Source of the DNA: Oscillospiraceae bacterium
GTDB lineage: Bacteria > Bacillota > Clostridia > Oscillospirales > Oscillospiraceae
DNA length: 64,000 bases
NCBI GenBank assembly: GCA_021770845.1
Contig: JAETQF010000002.1
Coordinates: forward strand, 179,249 to 243,248
Reading direction: 5' to 3'
Within the stretch, counting starts at the first letter, position 1. Each line of letters opens with the position of its first letter. Below the pieces are notes generated by a model. The model ran no database searches, was not told the origin of the DNA, and saw only the letters and a list, made by a program, of their open reading frames with translations. Below, piece after piece: positions 8,683-16,774 of the stretch. The position numbers and the translations under genes were made by a program.

Positions 8683-9712
8683 ACCACTTGTTCTCCACCT
8701 TTTCCGCAAAGCCCATCAGATCCTTGACCTCCAGCCGTGTCCCGTCGTCCAGCACCGCCGTGCCGGTGAACCGGCCGAACACCTGGTGCTGATCGCTCTT
8801 GATCAGCTTCACGTCGGTGCAGGAGGCCCGGTCGATGACCGGGACGAACTCCATCTCAAACCGGCCGTCGTCGCTGGTCATGTTCCACGCCCGCATCCAG
8901 CACTCCTTGCCGTTTCGCAGGGGGATGCCGAAGTCCACCTGGGACAGCTTGTGGGCCCTGCCCTTGTAAAAGAGCATATTCTCTGTGGCGGCGGAGGTGT
9001 CCCCAAAGCCGTACCCGATGTTGAAGCCGAAGTCCGCCCCGTCCACCAGGCCGGAGGCGGAGCCCCAGTACCAGGTGTTGTGGTACGTCCACACGCCCCG
9101 GCCCCAGTCCAGCACGGCGAAGGAGTCCGACCGGTTGAACAGGTACAGATCGTCCCCGATCCGCACCGTCCCCTGGGCCCGCATACAGTTGATCTTCTGG
9201 TTGTAGTAGAAATGCCCCGGCTTGCCGAAGGGGGTGCAGATCACCATGGACTCCTCCGGCTCGTCCGTCAGGGTGAGGTGGACGTCGATGGGCTCCCGGC
9301 CCCGGAAGTGATCCATGTGGGCGGTGAGGTTGCGCTGGCCGTCCGCCGTCTGGAACAGCAGGGCGTGGCGCTTGCCGGAACTGGCCGTGATCCCTTCCGC
9401 CGAGTTGGACGGCAGGCCGGTGCGGCCCATGGGGAAGGGGGACATGGGGCTCTTGGTGATCTCCCAGGGCCTGCCCTCAAAGGAGAGGAAGGAGATGGAG
9501 TCCAGCCCCATATAGCTGTTGTCCGCCACGGTGAGGGCCACGCCGTAGCGGTCGTTGCCCACGTAGTAGTAGTCCCACTCCTTCAGGCGGGTGAGGCCGC
9601 CCTTCACTTTTTTCCGGTCATACACCGGCAGCAGCCGTTTGGCATACCCCGGCTGGGTGAGATTCCCCTGTTCGTCCAGCAGGGGGATGGCCTGCGTGAT
9701 CTCGACCTGCAT
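8681..9712 (-). CDS. DUF2804 family protein
   Basis: A 343-residue protein matching the DUF2804 family: an N-terminal strand region (MQVEITQAIPLLDEQGNLTQ), blocks rich in Trp and Tyr (YHNTWYWGSASG, GYGFGDTSAATENM) and a beta-rich C-terminal half. No signal peptide or membrane segment is seen. The function of the family is unknown; the fold resembles lipocalin-like or carbohydrate-active beta proteins, which is only a suggestion. The ATG at 9712 follows TAGGAGGTGCTCTG. The gene lies 19 bases downstream of the radical SAM gene and probably shares its transcript. Confidence 0.85.
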   Translation of the reverse strand: MQVEITQAIPLLDEQGNLTQPGYAKRLLPVYDRKKVKGGLTRLKEWDYYYVGNDRYGVALTVADNSYMGLDSISFLSFEGRPWEITKSPMSPFPMGRTGLPSNSAEGITASSGKRHALLFQTADGQRNLTAHMDHFRGREPIDVHLTLTDEPEESMVICTPFGKPGHFYYNQKINCMRAQGTVRIGDDLYLFNRSDSFAVLDWGRGVWTYHNTWYWGSASGLVDGADFGFNIGYGFGDTSAATENMLFYKGRAHKLSQVDFGIPLRNGKECWMRAWNMTSDDGRFEMEFVPVIDRASCTDVKLIKSDQHQVFGRFTGTAVLDDGTRLEVKDLMGFAEKVENKW

Positions 9713-9731
9713 CAGAGCACCTCCTAAAGAA

Positions 9732-10610
9732 TCAAAGTCCCGTCAAATCGAAGGCGGGGATACACTCCTCCCCGGCGGAGGACAGCTCCTGGACATAGCC
9801 CGCCAGCCCCAGGTTCTCCATGTATTCCCGGGCGGCGCGCAGCTCGGAGGGGCGCAGGGGGCGGCGCAGCTCCGGGAAGCCGTCCAGCGCCCCCACCGGG
9901 GTGTACTGGGCCATGAGGGAGAACAGCACCGCCCCGGCCGGGAGAGTTTCCGCCACCCAGTCCATCACCCGCTTGGCCTCGCTGGCCTGTCCGGGCAGGA
10001 TCAGGTGCCGGATCAGCACGCCGCTTTTCAGCAGGTTCCCCTCAAAGCGGACGGGGCCCCGCTGGCGATACATCTCCAGGATGGCGGCCTGGGCGGCCTG
10101 GGGGTAGTCCGCCGCCCCGGAATATTTCCCCGCGATGGCGGGGGTCACGTATTTCAGATCGGGCAGGTACACGTCCACCTTGCCCTCCAGGGCGCGCAGC
10201 GTCTCCGCCCGCTCGTAGCCGCCGCTGTTCCACACCACGGGCAGGCCCCTGGGGACGGGCCGCTCCAGCACCCGGGCCAGGGCGTGGGTGAAGTGGGTGG
10301 GGGTGACCAGCTCGATGCAGGCGGCCCCCTGATCCGCCAGCCGCTGGAAGACGGCGTACAGATCCCCGTCGGTCAGGGGCCTGCCAAAGCCCTCCCGGCT
10401 GATGGAGGCGTTCTGGCAGAACACGCACCTTAGGGTGCAGCCGGAGAAAAACACCGTCCCCGCCCCGGTTTCCCCGGAAATACAGGGTTCCTCCCACAGG
10501 TGGAGGGCCGCCCGGGCGCACACGGGCCGATGGGGCATTTGGCAGAAGCCCTCCCCATGGGCCTCGTCCCGGAGGGCTCCGCATTGCCGGGGGCAGAGGG
10601 AGCAGATCAT
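9732..10610 (-). CDS. Radical SAM protein, PflA-like
   Basis: A 292-residue radical SAM enzyme with the cluster motif CTLRCVFC (CX3CX2C) near residue 60. An additional N-terminal cysteine group (CSLCPRQCG...GFC) is typical of the COG1313 group of uncharacterised pyruvate-formate-lyase-activase-like proteins. The ATG at 10610 overlaps the thymidine kinase stop (ATGA), so the two are translationally coupled; longer in-frame starts inside tdk are unlikely. The substrate is unknown. The glycyl radical activase label often given to this group is not supported by any neighbouring glycyl radical enzyme. Confidence 0.88.
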   Translation of the reverse strand: MICSLCPRQCGALRDEAHGEGFCQMPHRPVCARAALHLWEEPCISGETGAGTVFFSGCTLRCVFCQNASISREGFGRPLTDGDLYAVFQRLADQGAACIELVTPTHFTHALARVLERPVPRGLPVVWNSGGYERAETLRALEGKVDVYLPDLKYVTPAIAGKYSGAADYPQAAQAAILEMYRQRGPVRFEGNLLKSGVLIRHLILPGQASEAKRVMDWVAETLPAGAVLFSLMAQYTPVGALDGFPELRRPLRPSELRAAREYMENLGLAGYVQELSSAGEECIPAFDLTGL

Positions 10611-11191
10611 AGGGCCTTCTTCCAGTCCGGGCCCAGATTTCCTTCCTTCCAGTGGCGGCGGCACAGGCCGATGTAGCAGTCGTTGGCGCCTAAAACCACC
10701 TGCTCGCCCTCCTTGAGCACCGTGCCGTTGGCGTCAAACCGGGCGTTGCAGGTGGCCTTCCGGCCGCACCAGCAGATGGTTTTGACCTCCTCGATGATGT
10801 CCGCCCAGGCCAGCAGGGCCTCCGAGCCGGGGAACAGATGGCCGCTGAAGTCGGCCCGCAGGCCGTAGCAGATCACCGGCACGTTCAGCCCGTCCACCAG
10901 CTCGGTGAGGAAGTGCACCTGTTCCCGGGTGAGGAACTGGGCCTCGTCCACGATGACGCACTGCCAGCCCTTGATCTCGTCGGGGGGCATCTGCTCCAGT
11001 TCCTCGAACCAGACGCAGGGGTAGCGCAGCCCCATCCGGGAGTTCACCACCCGCTCCCCCTCCCGCTGATCCAGGGCGGGCTTCACCATCAGGGCCCGCT
11101 GGCCCCGCTCCTCGTAGTTGTACCGCACCATCAGCGCGTTGGCCGACTTGCTGGAGCCCATCACACCGTAGCGGAAATACAGCTTTGCCAT
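10607..11191 (-). CDS. tdk: Thymidine kinase
   Basis: Phosphorylates thymidine with ATP in pyrimidine salvage. The 194-residue protein is a type II thymidine kinase: P-loop variant GVMGSSKSA near residue 9, VIVDEAQFL near residue 80, lasso and zinc-binding cysteines (CWCGRKATC, CRRHW) and GYGLRADF-type substrate block (ICYGLRADFSG). Its start lies one base after the mutY stop and its end overlaps the radical SAM gene, forming a mutY-tdk-radical SAM-DUF2804 operon. Confidence 0.96.
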   Translation of the reverse strand: MAKLYFRYGVMGSSKSANALMVRYNYEERGQRALMVKPALDQREGERVVNSRMGLRYPCVWFEELEQMPPDEIKGWQCVIVDEAQFLTREQVHFLTELVDGLNVPVICYGLRADFSGHLFPGSEALLAWADIIEEVKTICWCGRKATCNARFDANGTVLKEGEQVVLGANDCYIGLCRRHWKEGNLGPDWKKAL

Positions 11192-11192
11192 G

Positions 11193-12245
11193 TCAATCCA
11201 TCCTCGTCTCTTTGATTTGTTCCCGGGCCAGCTCCAGCGCCCGGGCGAAGGCGTTGGGGACGGCGTAGGTCTGTTCCAGCTCCCCCCGCCCCGCCCACAC
11301 CCAGCCGGGGGGCAGCTTGTCCGACTCCGTTCGGACGATCCGCAGAGTCATGCGCCACTCCACGTGGGTGAAGATGTGTTTAGCCTGCCCCCCGTACTCC
11401 TCCCACAGCGGGACGATCCCCCACTCCGGGGGCAGGGGACCCTCCCCCAGCGCATGGGGGAACTCCCACAGCCCCGCCAGCAGCCCCTTGTCCGGGCGGC
11501 GGCGCAGGGCCACGCTGTCCCCCGAAAAGATGAGCCACACCGTCCGCTCCTCCACCCGGCGGGGCTTTTTCGGGGCCTTGACGGGCAGATCCCCCACCCG
11601 ATCCTGGGCCAGGGCGGCGCAGAAGCCCTTTGCCGGGCACCGTTCGCACAGGGGCGCGCCGTTGGGCAGGCACACCGTGGCCCCCAGCTCCATGAGGGCC
11701 TGATTGAACGTCCCCGGCGCGTGCAGGGGGATCGCCTCCCGGATGGCCTGGGTCACTTTTTTCTTCATCTGGGGGCTGGCGATGTCCCCCCCGTCCCCGC
11801 AGATACGGGCGTACACCCGCAGCACGTTGCCGTCCACGGCGGGGACGGCCTGCCCGAAGGCGATGGAGCAGACGGCCCCGGCGGTGTAGTCCCCCACCCC
11901 GGGCAGAGCCCGCACCGCGGCGTAGTCCGACGGGAACACGCCGCCGTACTGATCCACGATCACCTGGGCGGCTTTTTGCAGGTTCCGGGCCCGGTTGTAG
12001 TAGCCCAGCCCCTGCCACAGCTTCAGCAGCCGATCCTCGGGCAGCGCGGCCAGGGCGGGCACGTCGAGGGCCTCCGCCAGAAAGCGGCGGTAGTAGTCCA
12101 GCACCGCCGCCACCCTTGTCTGCTGGAGCATGATCTCCGACAGCCACACGTGGTAGGGGGTGGGGTCGTCCCGCCAGGGCAGGGCGCGGGCGTTGTCCCG
12201 GAACCACTCCAGCAGGGGAAGGGGCAGCTTGTCCAATGGGTTCAC
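11193..12245 (-). CDS. mutY: A/G-specific adenine glycosylase
   Basis: Base-excision repair enzyme that removes adenine mispaired with 8-oxoguanine. It has the helix-hairpin-helix with catalytic aspartate (LPGVGDYTAGAV...VDGNVLRV), the WLSEIMLQQTR block near residue 35, a 4Fe-4S motif of pattern CX7CX2CX5C (CLPNGAPLCERCPAKGFC) and a C-terminal NUDIX-like domain that reads 8-oxoguanine. I chose the GTG at 12245 because AAGGAGG precedes it by 6 bases and homologs begin there. An upstream extension in the same frame is proline-rich and crosses the promoter. Confidence 0.95.
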   Translation of the reverse strand: MNPLDKLPLPLLEWFRDNARALPWRDDPTPYHVWLSEIMLQQTRVAAVLDYYRRFLAEALDVPALAALPEDRLLKLWQGLGYYNRARNLQKAAQVIVDQYGGVFPSDYAAVRALPGVGDYTAGAVCSIAFGQAVPAVDGNVLRVYARICGDGGDIASPQMKKKVTQAIREAIPLHAPGTFNQALMELGATVCLPNGAPLCERCPAKGFCAALAQDRVGDLPVKAPKKPRRVEERTVWLIFSGDSVALRRRPDKGLLAGLWEFPHALGEGPLPPEWGIVPLWEEYGGQAKHIFTHVEWRMTLRIVRTESDKLPPGWVWAGRGELEQTYAVPNAFARALELAREQIKETRMD

Positions 12246-12273
12246 GGCGGGCCTCCTTGGGTTGTTTGAACCC

Positions 12274-12302
12274 AGTGTATCATATTTGGCCGGGGGTTTC
12301 AA
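12274..12302 (-). promoter_or_regulatory. mutY operon promoter
   Basis: On the minus strand TTGAAA (12297-12302) and TACACT (12274-12279) are 17 bases apart. It is divergent from, and 27 bases away from, the plus-strand promoter of the SdpI-dtd-mutL genes, so two DNA-repair transcripts start back to back. Confidence 0.65.
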
Positions 12303-12329
12303 CGGCGGAATGGGCGGGCGAAAAAAAGA

Positions 12330-12358
12330 ATGACAGGGCCGGGGGTTGGGTGTATAAT
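12330..12358 (+). promoter_or_regulatory. Promoter of the SdpI-like/dtd/mutL genes
   Basis: ATGACA (12330-12335) and a perfect TATAAT (12353-12358) are 17 bases apart, and the ribosome binding site AAGGAGGG follows at 12365. Confidence 0.75.
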
Positions 12359-12378
12359 GGGAAAAAGGAGGGCGCGCC

Positions 12379-12783
12379 ATGAAAATCGGAATGTGGGTAT
12401 TCATGCTGATCTGCAATCTTCTGATCCCGGCGGTGGCCATCTGGTACGGGCGGCGGTTTCAGGCCAACCCGCCCAGGGAGCCCAACGGCGTGTTCGGCTA
12501 CCGCACCGCCCGCTCCATGAAAAGCCGGGACGCCTGGAACTTTGCCCAGCGGAAGATGGGTCAGGTCTGGGGGCGGTGGGGGTTTGTGATGCTGCCCCTG
12601 GCGGTGGTGTGCCAGGCGCTGACCCTGCTGTGCCCCACCGTGGACGGGATGTGCCTGTGGAGCCTGCCCATTACGGTGGTGGAAGCGGCCTTGCTGCTGC
12701 TGTCCATGATCCCCGTGGAGCGGGCGCTGAAGGAGAATTTTGACGAGAACGGGCGCAGATTGTATAAGGAGGATCAGCCATGA
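12379..12783 (+). CDS. SdpI-family membrane protein
   Basis: A 134-residue protein with three hydrophobic segments and the SdpI-type block NGVFGYRTARSMKSRDAWNFAQ between the first and second. SdpI proteins are membrane immunity or signalling proteins in Bacillus. Here there is no toxin gene nearby, so an immunity role is not supported. The ATG follows AAGGAGGGCGCGCC, and the stop overlaps the dtd start (ATGA). Confidence 0.8.
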   Translation: MKIGMWVFMLICNLLIPAVAIWYGRRFQANPPREPNGVFGYRTARSMKSRDAWNFAQRKMGQVWGRWGFVMLPLAVVCQALTLLCPTVDGMCLWSLPITVVEAALLLLSMIPVERALKENFDENGRRLYKEDQP

Positions 12784-13214
12784 GAGCGGTTGTGACCCGG
12801 GTGAAGAACGCCCGGGTGGAGATTGAGGACAAGGTCAACGGGGCCATCGACCAGGGCTTCCTGGTGTTGCTGGGCGTGGGGCCGGAGGACACGGAGACCC
12901 AGGCGGACAAGCTGGCGGACAAGGTGTGCGGCCTGCGGGTGTTCGACGACGAGAACGGCAAGATGAATTTGAACCTGGCGGCGGTGGGCGGGGCCCTGCT
13001 GGTGGTGAGCCAGTTCACCCTGTACGCCGACACCTCCTCCCGGCGGCCGGGGTTCTCCCACGCGGCCAAGCCCGACCTGGCCATCCCGCTGTACGAGCGG
13101 TTCATGGCCGCCTGCCGAGACAAGGGCTTCCGGGTGGAGCACGGCGAGTTTGGGGCGGAGATGCAGGTGTTCTCCCAGAACGACGGGCCCATTACGATTT
13201 TACTTGAGGTATAA
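12780..13214 (+). CDS. dtd: D-aminoacyl-tRNA deacylase
   Basis: Hydrolyses D-aminoacyl-tRNAs (and glycyl-tRNA-Ala) to protect translation. It is 144 residues, the full DTD1 length. The two cross-subunit active-site motifs are present: SQFTLYAD near residue 78 and the C-terminal NDGPITILL, matching the usual NxGPVT motif. It overlaps the SdpI-like gene by 4 bases and its stop lies one base before mutL. Confidence 0.96.
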   Translation: MRAVVTRVKNARVEIEDKVNGAIDQGFLVLLGVGPEDTETQADKLADKVCGLRVFDDENGKMNLNLAAVGGALLVVSQFTLYADTSSRRPGFSHAAKPDLAIPLYERFMAACRDKGFRVEHGEFGAEMQVFSQNDGPITILLEV

Positions 13215-13215
13215 T

Positions 13216-15279
13216 ATGGCGGAGATAAAACAATTAGACCCCCACGTAGCGGATCTCATCGCCGCCGGCGAGGTGGTGGAGCGGCCCGCCAGCGTGGTGA
13301 AGGAGCTGCTGGAAAACGCCATCGACGCGGGGGCGTCCGCGGTCACGGTGGAGATCGCCCACGGGGGGATGGCGCTGATCCGGGTCACCGACGACGGCTG
13401 CGGCATCCCGGCGGCCCAGGCCCCCACCGCCTTCCTGCGCCACGCCACCTCCAAGATCTCCAGCGAGCGGGACTTGGAGGCCATCGGCACCCTGGGCTTC
13501 CGGGGGGAGGCGCTGGCGGCCATCTCCGCCGTGTCCCGGGTGGAGCTGCTGACCCGTACCGACGACGAGGCGCTGGGCGCCGCCCTCACCGTGGTGGCCG
13601 GGGAGGTGACGGCTCAGGAGGAGGCGGGCTGCCCCAAGGGCACCACCATGACGGTGCGGGAGCTGTTCTTCAACACCCCCGCCCGGCTGAAGTTCATGAA
13701 GAAGGACGCGGCGGAGGGGGCGGCGGTGTTCGCCGTGGTGCAGCGGGCGGCCCTGTCCCACCCGGAGCTGTCCGTCAAGTTTCTCCGGGACGGGAAGCAG
13801 GAGCTGCTCACCCCCGGGGACGGCCAGCTGAAAAGCGCCGTCTACGCCGTCATGGGGCGGGACATCGCCCTGGGCTTCCTGCCGGTGCAGGGCAGCGGGG
13901 AGGGCGGACTGTCCGCCCAGGGCTTCACTTCCCTGCCCACCTGCTGCCGGGGCACCCGGGGCTACCAGCACTTTTTCGTCAACGGGCGGTACATCAAGAG
14001 CCGGATCATGACGGCGGCGGTGGAGGAGGCCTACAAAAACCAGAAGATGGTGGGCAAATTCCCCGGCTGCGTCATCCACCTGACGGTGAAACCCAGCGAG
14101 GTGGATGTGAACGTCCACCCCACCAAAACCGAGGTGAAGTTCCAACGGGAGCAGGCGGTGTTTGCCGCCGTGTACGGCGCGGTACTGTCCGCCCTGGATC
14201 GGGATCACACCCGGCCCCAGGCCAGCCTGCCAGGGGTGCGTCCCACGGACACCGTCACCCCCAACCAGACCAGCCTGCCCCTCCACGACGTGGCCGGGGG
14301 ACCGAACGGAACCCAGTTTATGCCTGCCTTCCGGTTTCGGCCCGCCGGGGTCATGGCCCCAGGGAGACAGCCGGAGCCCCCGGCCACCTCCACACCCGCG
14401 AAGGACAAGCCCCCCGCGGCGGAGCGGAAACAGTCCCCCTTCCGCTGGGTGGAGCCCCTGCCGGAAAAGGAGCCGGATCAGAAGCGTCCGGCCCCCGTCA
14501 GGGCGGAGCCGCCCGACCCGCCCCGGCGGGACGAGGGATCGGAGCCCGCGCCCAAGCCCGTCCGGACGCAAAAGCCCAAGTCCGCCCCGGCGCGGGAGGA
14601 ACCGTCCATCCCCGCTCCGGTGGAGCGGCCGGAACCTGCTCCCACCCCGGCGGAGGAGGGAAAAGCGGAATCCGCGCCCGCTCCGGAGCAGCCCGTCCAG
14701 CCGGAGCTCCAGGAGGAGCCTTGGGTCGTCCGGGGGGAGCTGTTCCACACCTACATCCTGGTGGAGCAGGGGGACAAGGTTCTGCTCATCGACAAGCACG
14801 CCGCCCACGAGCGGGCCAACTTCGACCGGCTCAAGGCGGCGGATTACCGGCCCATGGTGCAGGAGCTGCTCACTCCGGTGACCTTCTCCCTGCCGCCGGA
14901 GGAGCGGCAGATCCTGCTGGAGCAGTCCGAGCTGCTGGCCCGGTTCGGCTTCGAGGTGGAGGAGTTCGGATCCAACGCCCTGGCGGTGCGGGCGGCGCCG
15001 GACTACCTGGAGACGGGGGACATCGAGCCCGCCCTGGGGGAGCTGGCCCGCCGCCTGCGGCTGACGGGGACGGCGGATCCCGCCGCCGCCCGGGACGAGC
15101 TGCTCCACACCATGGCCTGCAAGGCGGCCATCAAGGGCGGCTGGCGCACCGGGGGGTCGGAGTTGGAGGAGGCGGCCCGGCTGGTGATGAGCGGGGCGGT
15201 GAAGTACTGCCCCCACGGCAGGCCGGTGGCCATTGAGCTGACCCAAAAGCAGCTGGAAAAGCAGTTCAAGCGGGCATAG
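13216..15279 (+). CDS. mutL: DNA mismatch repair protein MutL
   Basis: Matchmaker ATPase and probable nicking endonuclease of mismatch repair. The 687-residue protein has the GHKL ATPase motifs (ELLENAIDAGA, DDGCGI, TLGFRGEAL, GTTMTVRELFFNTPAR), a Pro/Glu/Ala-rich linker at about residues 345-515, and a C-terminal dimerisation domain. The metal-binding region reads DKHAAHERANFD, so the final Glu of the usual DQHAxxExxxxE is Asp. CPHGRP is present. The start is the ATG at 13216; an earlier in-frame start lies inside dtd. No mutS is in the window. Confidence 0.96.
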   Translation: MAEIKQLDPHVADLIAAGEVVERPASVVKELLENAIDAGASAVTVEIAHGGMALIRVTDDGCGIPAAQAPTAFLRHATSKISSERDLEAIGTLGFRGEALAAISAVSRVELLTRTDDEALGAALTVVAGEVTAQEEAGCPKGTTMTVRELFFNTPARLKFMKKDAAEGAAVFAVVQRAALSHPELSVKFLRDGKQELLTPGDGQLKSAVYAVMGRDIALGFLPVQGSGEGGLSAQGFTSLPTCCRGTRGYQHFFVNGRYIKSRIMTAAVEEAYKNQKMVGKFPGCVIHLTVKPSEVDVNVHPTKTEVKFQREQAVFAAVYGAVLSALDRDHTRPQASLPGVRPTDTVTPNQTSLPLHDVAGGPNGTQFMPAFRFRPAGVMAPGRQPEPPATSTPAKDKPPAAERKQSPFRWVEPLPEKEPDQKRPAPVRAEPPDPPRRDEGSEPAPKPVRTQKPKSAPAREEPSIPAPVERPEPAPTPAEEGKAESAPAPEQPVQPELQEEPWVVRGELFHTYILVEQGDKVLLIDKHAAHERANFDRLKAADYRPMVQELLTPVTFSLPPEERQILLEQSELLARFGFEVEEFGSNALAVRAAPDYLETGDIEPALGELARRLRLTGTADPAAARDELLHTMACKAAIKGGWRTGGSELEEAARLVMSGAVKYCPHGRPVAIELTQKQLEKQFKRA

Positions 15280-15288
15280 GAGGACGCC

Positions 15289-15825
15289 ATGGACGAGCTG
15301 ATCTGTGTGCCCTTGACCCGGGAAAACTTCGGGCCCCGCTCCCTGGACAAATTTATCCGCCGCCAGCACGTCCGGCAGTGCTGGCGGCGGGAGGGCGGGG
15401 CGCTGGTGCTGCGCCCGGTGGAATATGTGGAGGACTGGGATATCCCCCAGCGCCGGGGGATGGCCGGGTCGGTGCTGGCGGCGGTGAGCGCCGGAGGCGC
15501 GGCCTTCGGCGCCCTGGCCGGGGGAGAGACGGTGGGCTTTGCCGTCCTGTCCGGCAAGCCCCTGGGCAGCCGGGGGCAGTACGCGGATCTGACCCTGTTC
15601 TACGTGTCGGAGCCCTTCCGGGGCCGGGGCGTGGGCGGGACGCTGTTCCGCATGGCCTGCGCCCACGCGAAAAAGGCGGGGGCGGAAAGGCTGTACATCT
15701 CCGCCCACTCCGCCGCCGAGGTGATGGCCGTCTATCGGGCCCTGGGCTGCGTGGAGGCGGAGGAGCCGGATCCCCGCCACGTGGCGGAGGAGCCCTGGGA
15801 CGTGCAGCTGGAATTCCGGCTGTGA
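15289..15825 (+). CDS. GNAT-family acetyltransferase
   Basis: A 178-residue acetyl-CoA-dependent N-acetyltransferase. The fold is recognisable from ADLTLFYVSEPFRGRGVGGTLF (acetyl-CoA-binding R/Q-x-x-G-x-G/A loop, RGRGVG) near residue 100 and the following AERLYISAHSA strand-helix. The ATG at 15289 follows AGGAGGACGCC and lies 9 bases after mutL. The substrate is unknown. It converges with the minus-strand XRE regulator. Confidence 0.85.
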   Translation: MDELICVPLTRENFGPRSLDKFIRRQHVRQCWRREGGALVLRPVEYVEDWDIPQRRGMAGSVLAAVSAGGAAFGALAGGETVGFAVLSGKPLGSRGQYADLTLFYVSEPFRGRGVGGTLFRMACAHAKKAGAERLYISAHSAAEVMAVYRALGCVEAEEPDPRHVAEEPWDVQLEFRL

Positions 15826-15835
15826 GGGAACGGCG

Positions 15836-16291
15836 TCACCCCTTTTTCCGCTCCTGCCACACCCGGGCCAGGATGTCCTTGAGCACCAGCATGGCGTCCA
15901 GCTCGCTGTAGCCGTAGTCCCGCTTGAGTCCGTCCAGCAGCTGGGCCAGCCCCTGGGCGTAGGGGGCGGCGTCCACCTGCTCCCGGTAGGCCAGCAGGAT
16001 GGGGTACTTCTTCCCCCAGGCGCGGTTCCAGTCCACCTTGTCCGCCACCGCGTCGGGGGTGCGGTCGATGGCCCGCTGAATCTCCTGCACGTCCAGGTCG
16101 AAGTCGATAAGCTCGTCCAGCGACAGGCCATACAGCAGGGCCAGCCGCTTGGACTGGCGGATGTCGGGCAGGCTCTCGTCCGTCTCCCACTTGGAGACGG
16201 TCTGGCGGCTCACCCCCAGCTTCTCCGCCACCGCCTCCTGGGACAGGCCGGACTTTCTCCGGGCGGCGGACAGGCTGCTTCCCAAGTTCAT
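15836..16291 (-). CDS. XRE-family regulator with long leader
   Basis: A 151-residue protein with an N-terminal helix-turn-helix (residues 5-60: SLSAARRKSGLSQEAVAEKL, VSRQTVSKWETDESLPD) and a helical C-terminal half of unknown role. The start is the ATG at 16291, preceded by GAAAGGAGCTGG. The frame is open further upstream, but that stretch is a structured, untranslated-looking region. A good minus-strand promoter lies about 320 bases upstream, so the mRNA would have an unusually long structured leader. Confidence 0.88.
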   Translation of the reverse strand: MNLGSSLSAARRKSGLSQEAVAEKLGVSRQTVSKWETDESLPDIRQSKRLALLYGLSLDELIDFDLDVQEIQRAIDRTPDAVADKVDWNRAWGKKYPILLAYREQVDAAPYAQGLAQLLDGLKRDYGYSELDAMLVLKDILARVWQERKKG

Positions 16292-16615
16292 AAAACCAGC
16301 TCCTTTCCTGTGGCCTATTATAGCCCCGGCGGGCGGGGAAGTCCAGCAACAGGGGGCGGCAGTTTCGCCCGGAATTTGTCCATCCGGGACAGGGAGGGTG
16401 GAGAGCCCCGCGCTCCAGGCGCGCGGACGGCCGCGCCGCCCCCGGCAGGGCTCCGGCATCCGCTGTTCTCAAAATCCGCGCTCAGCGGGGCGAAAAGACT
16501 TTTCCGACACGCTGAGGGCCCGCGCCGTGCGGCGCGGGCCCTGCTCTGGTTCAAACATTGGCGAAACAGTGGAGGAGTAGTCCAGACGGGGAGTTCGCCC
16601 CCGCTAACTGATATA
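16292..16615 (-). other. Structured noncoding leader or small RNA candidate
   Basis: No gene is supported here. Downstream of the minus-strand promoter at 16616-16644 are nested inverted repeats: CTCAGCG (16481-16487) with CGCTGAG (16510-16516), and an 11-bp GC-only stem, GGGCCCGCGCC (16516-16526) with its complement (16531-16541). It could be a 5' leader of the XRE gene or a separate RNA. It matches no riboswitch or housekeeping RNA that I can recognise. Confidence 0.45.
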
Positions 16616-16644
16616 AGGATAGCATAGGCTAACTCATTTGTCAA
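16616..16644 (-). promoter_or_regulatory. Promoter upstream of the XRE regulator leader
   Basis: On the minus strand TTGACA (16639-16644) and TATCCT (16616-16621) are 17 bases apart. Direct repeats GCTAACTGAT and GCTAACTCAT on the plus strand (beginning near 16603 and 16629) overlap the promoter and look like operator half-sites, possibly for the XRE protein itself. Confidence 0.65.
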
Positions 16645-16679
16645 GGGGGATTTCCTGCGTCCTGCCGCCGGATTTTCCA

Positions 16680-16708
16680 TTGCGCTCCCCGTTCCTTTGT
16701 GATACAAT
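16680..16708 (+). promoter_or_regulatory. ilvD promoter
   Basis: TTGCGC (16680-16685) and TACAAT (16703-16708) are 17 bases apart. The roughly 60-base leader contains a GCCGCC...GGCGGC inverted repeat but is too short for a T-box. Confidence 0.6.
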
Positions 16709-16774
16709 ACCGGAAAAAGCCGCCTGGGGCCCCATTCCCCCCTCCGGCGGCGCAACCCCAAAGGAGACTTGCGT

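Noticed and set aside
16380..16415. T-box-like sequence (AGGGTGGAGAGCCCCGCG) upstream of ilvD
   Set aside because: It lies far upstream of the ilvD promoter, deviates from the T-box core, and no specifier stem or matching terminator follows.
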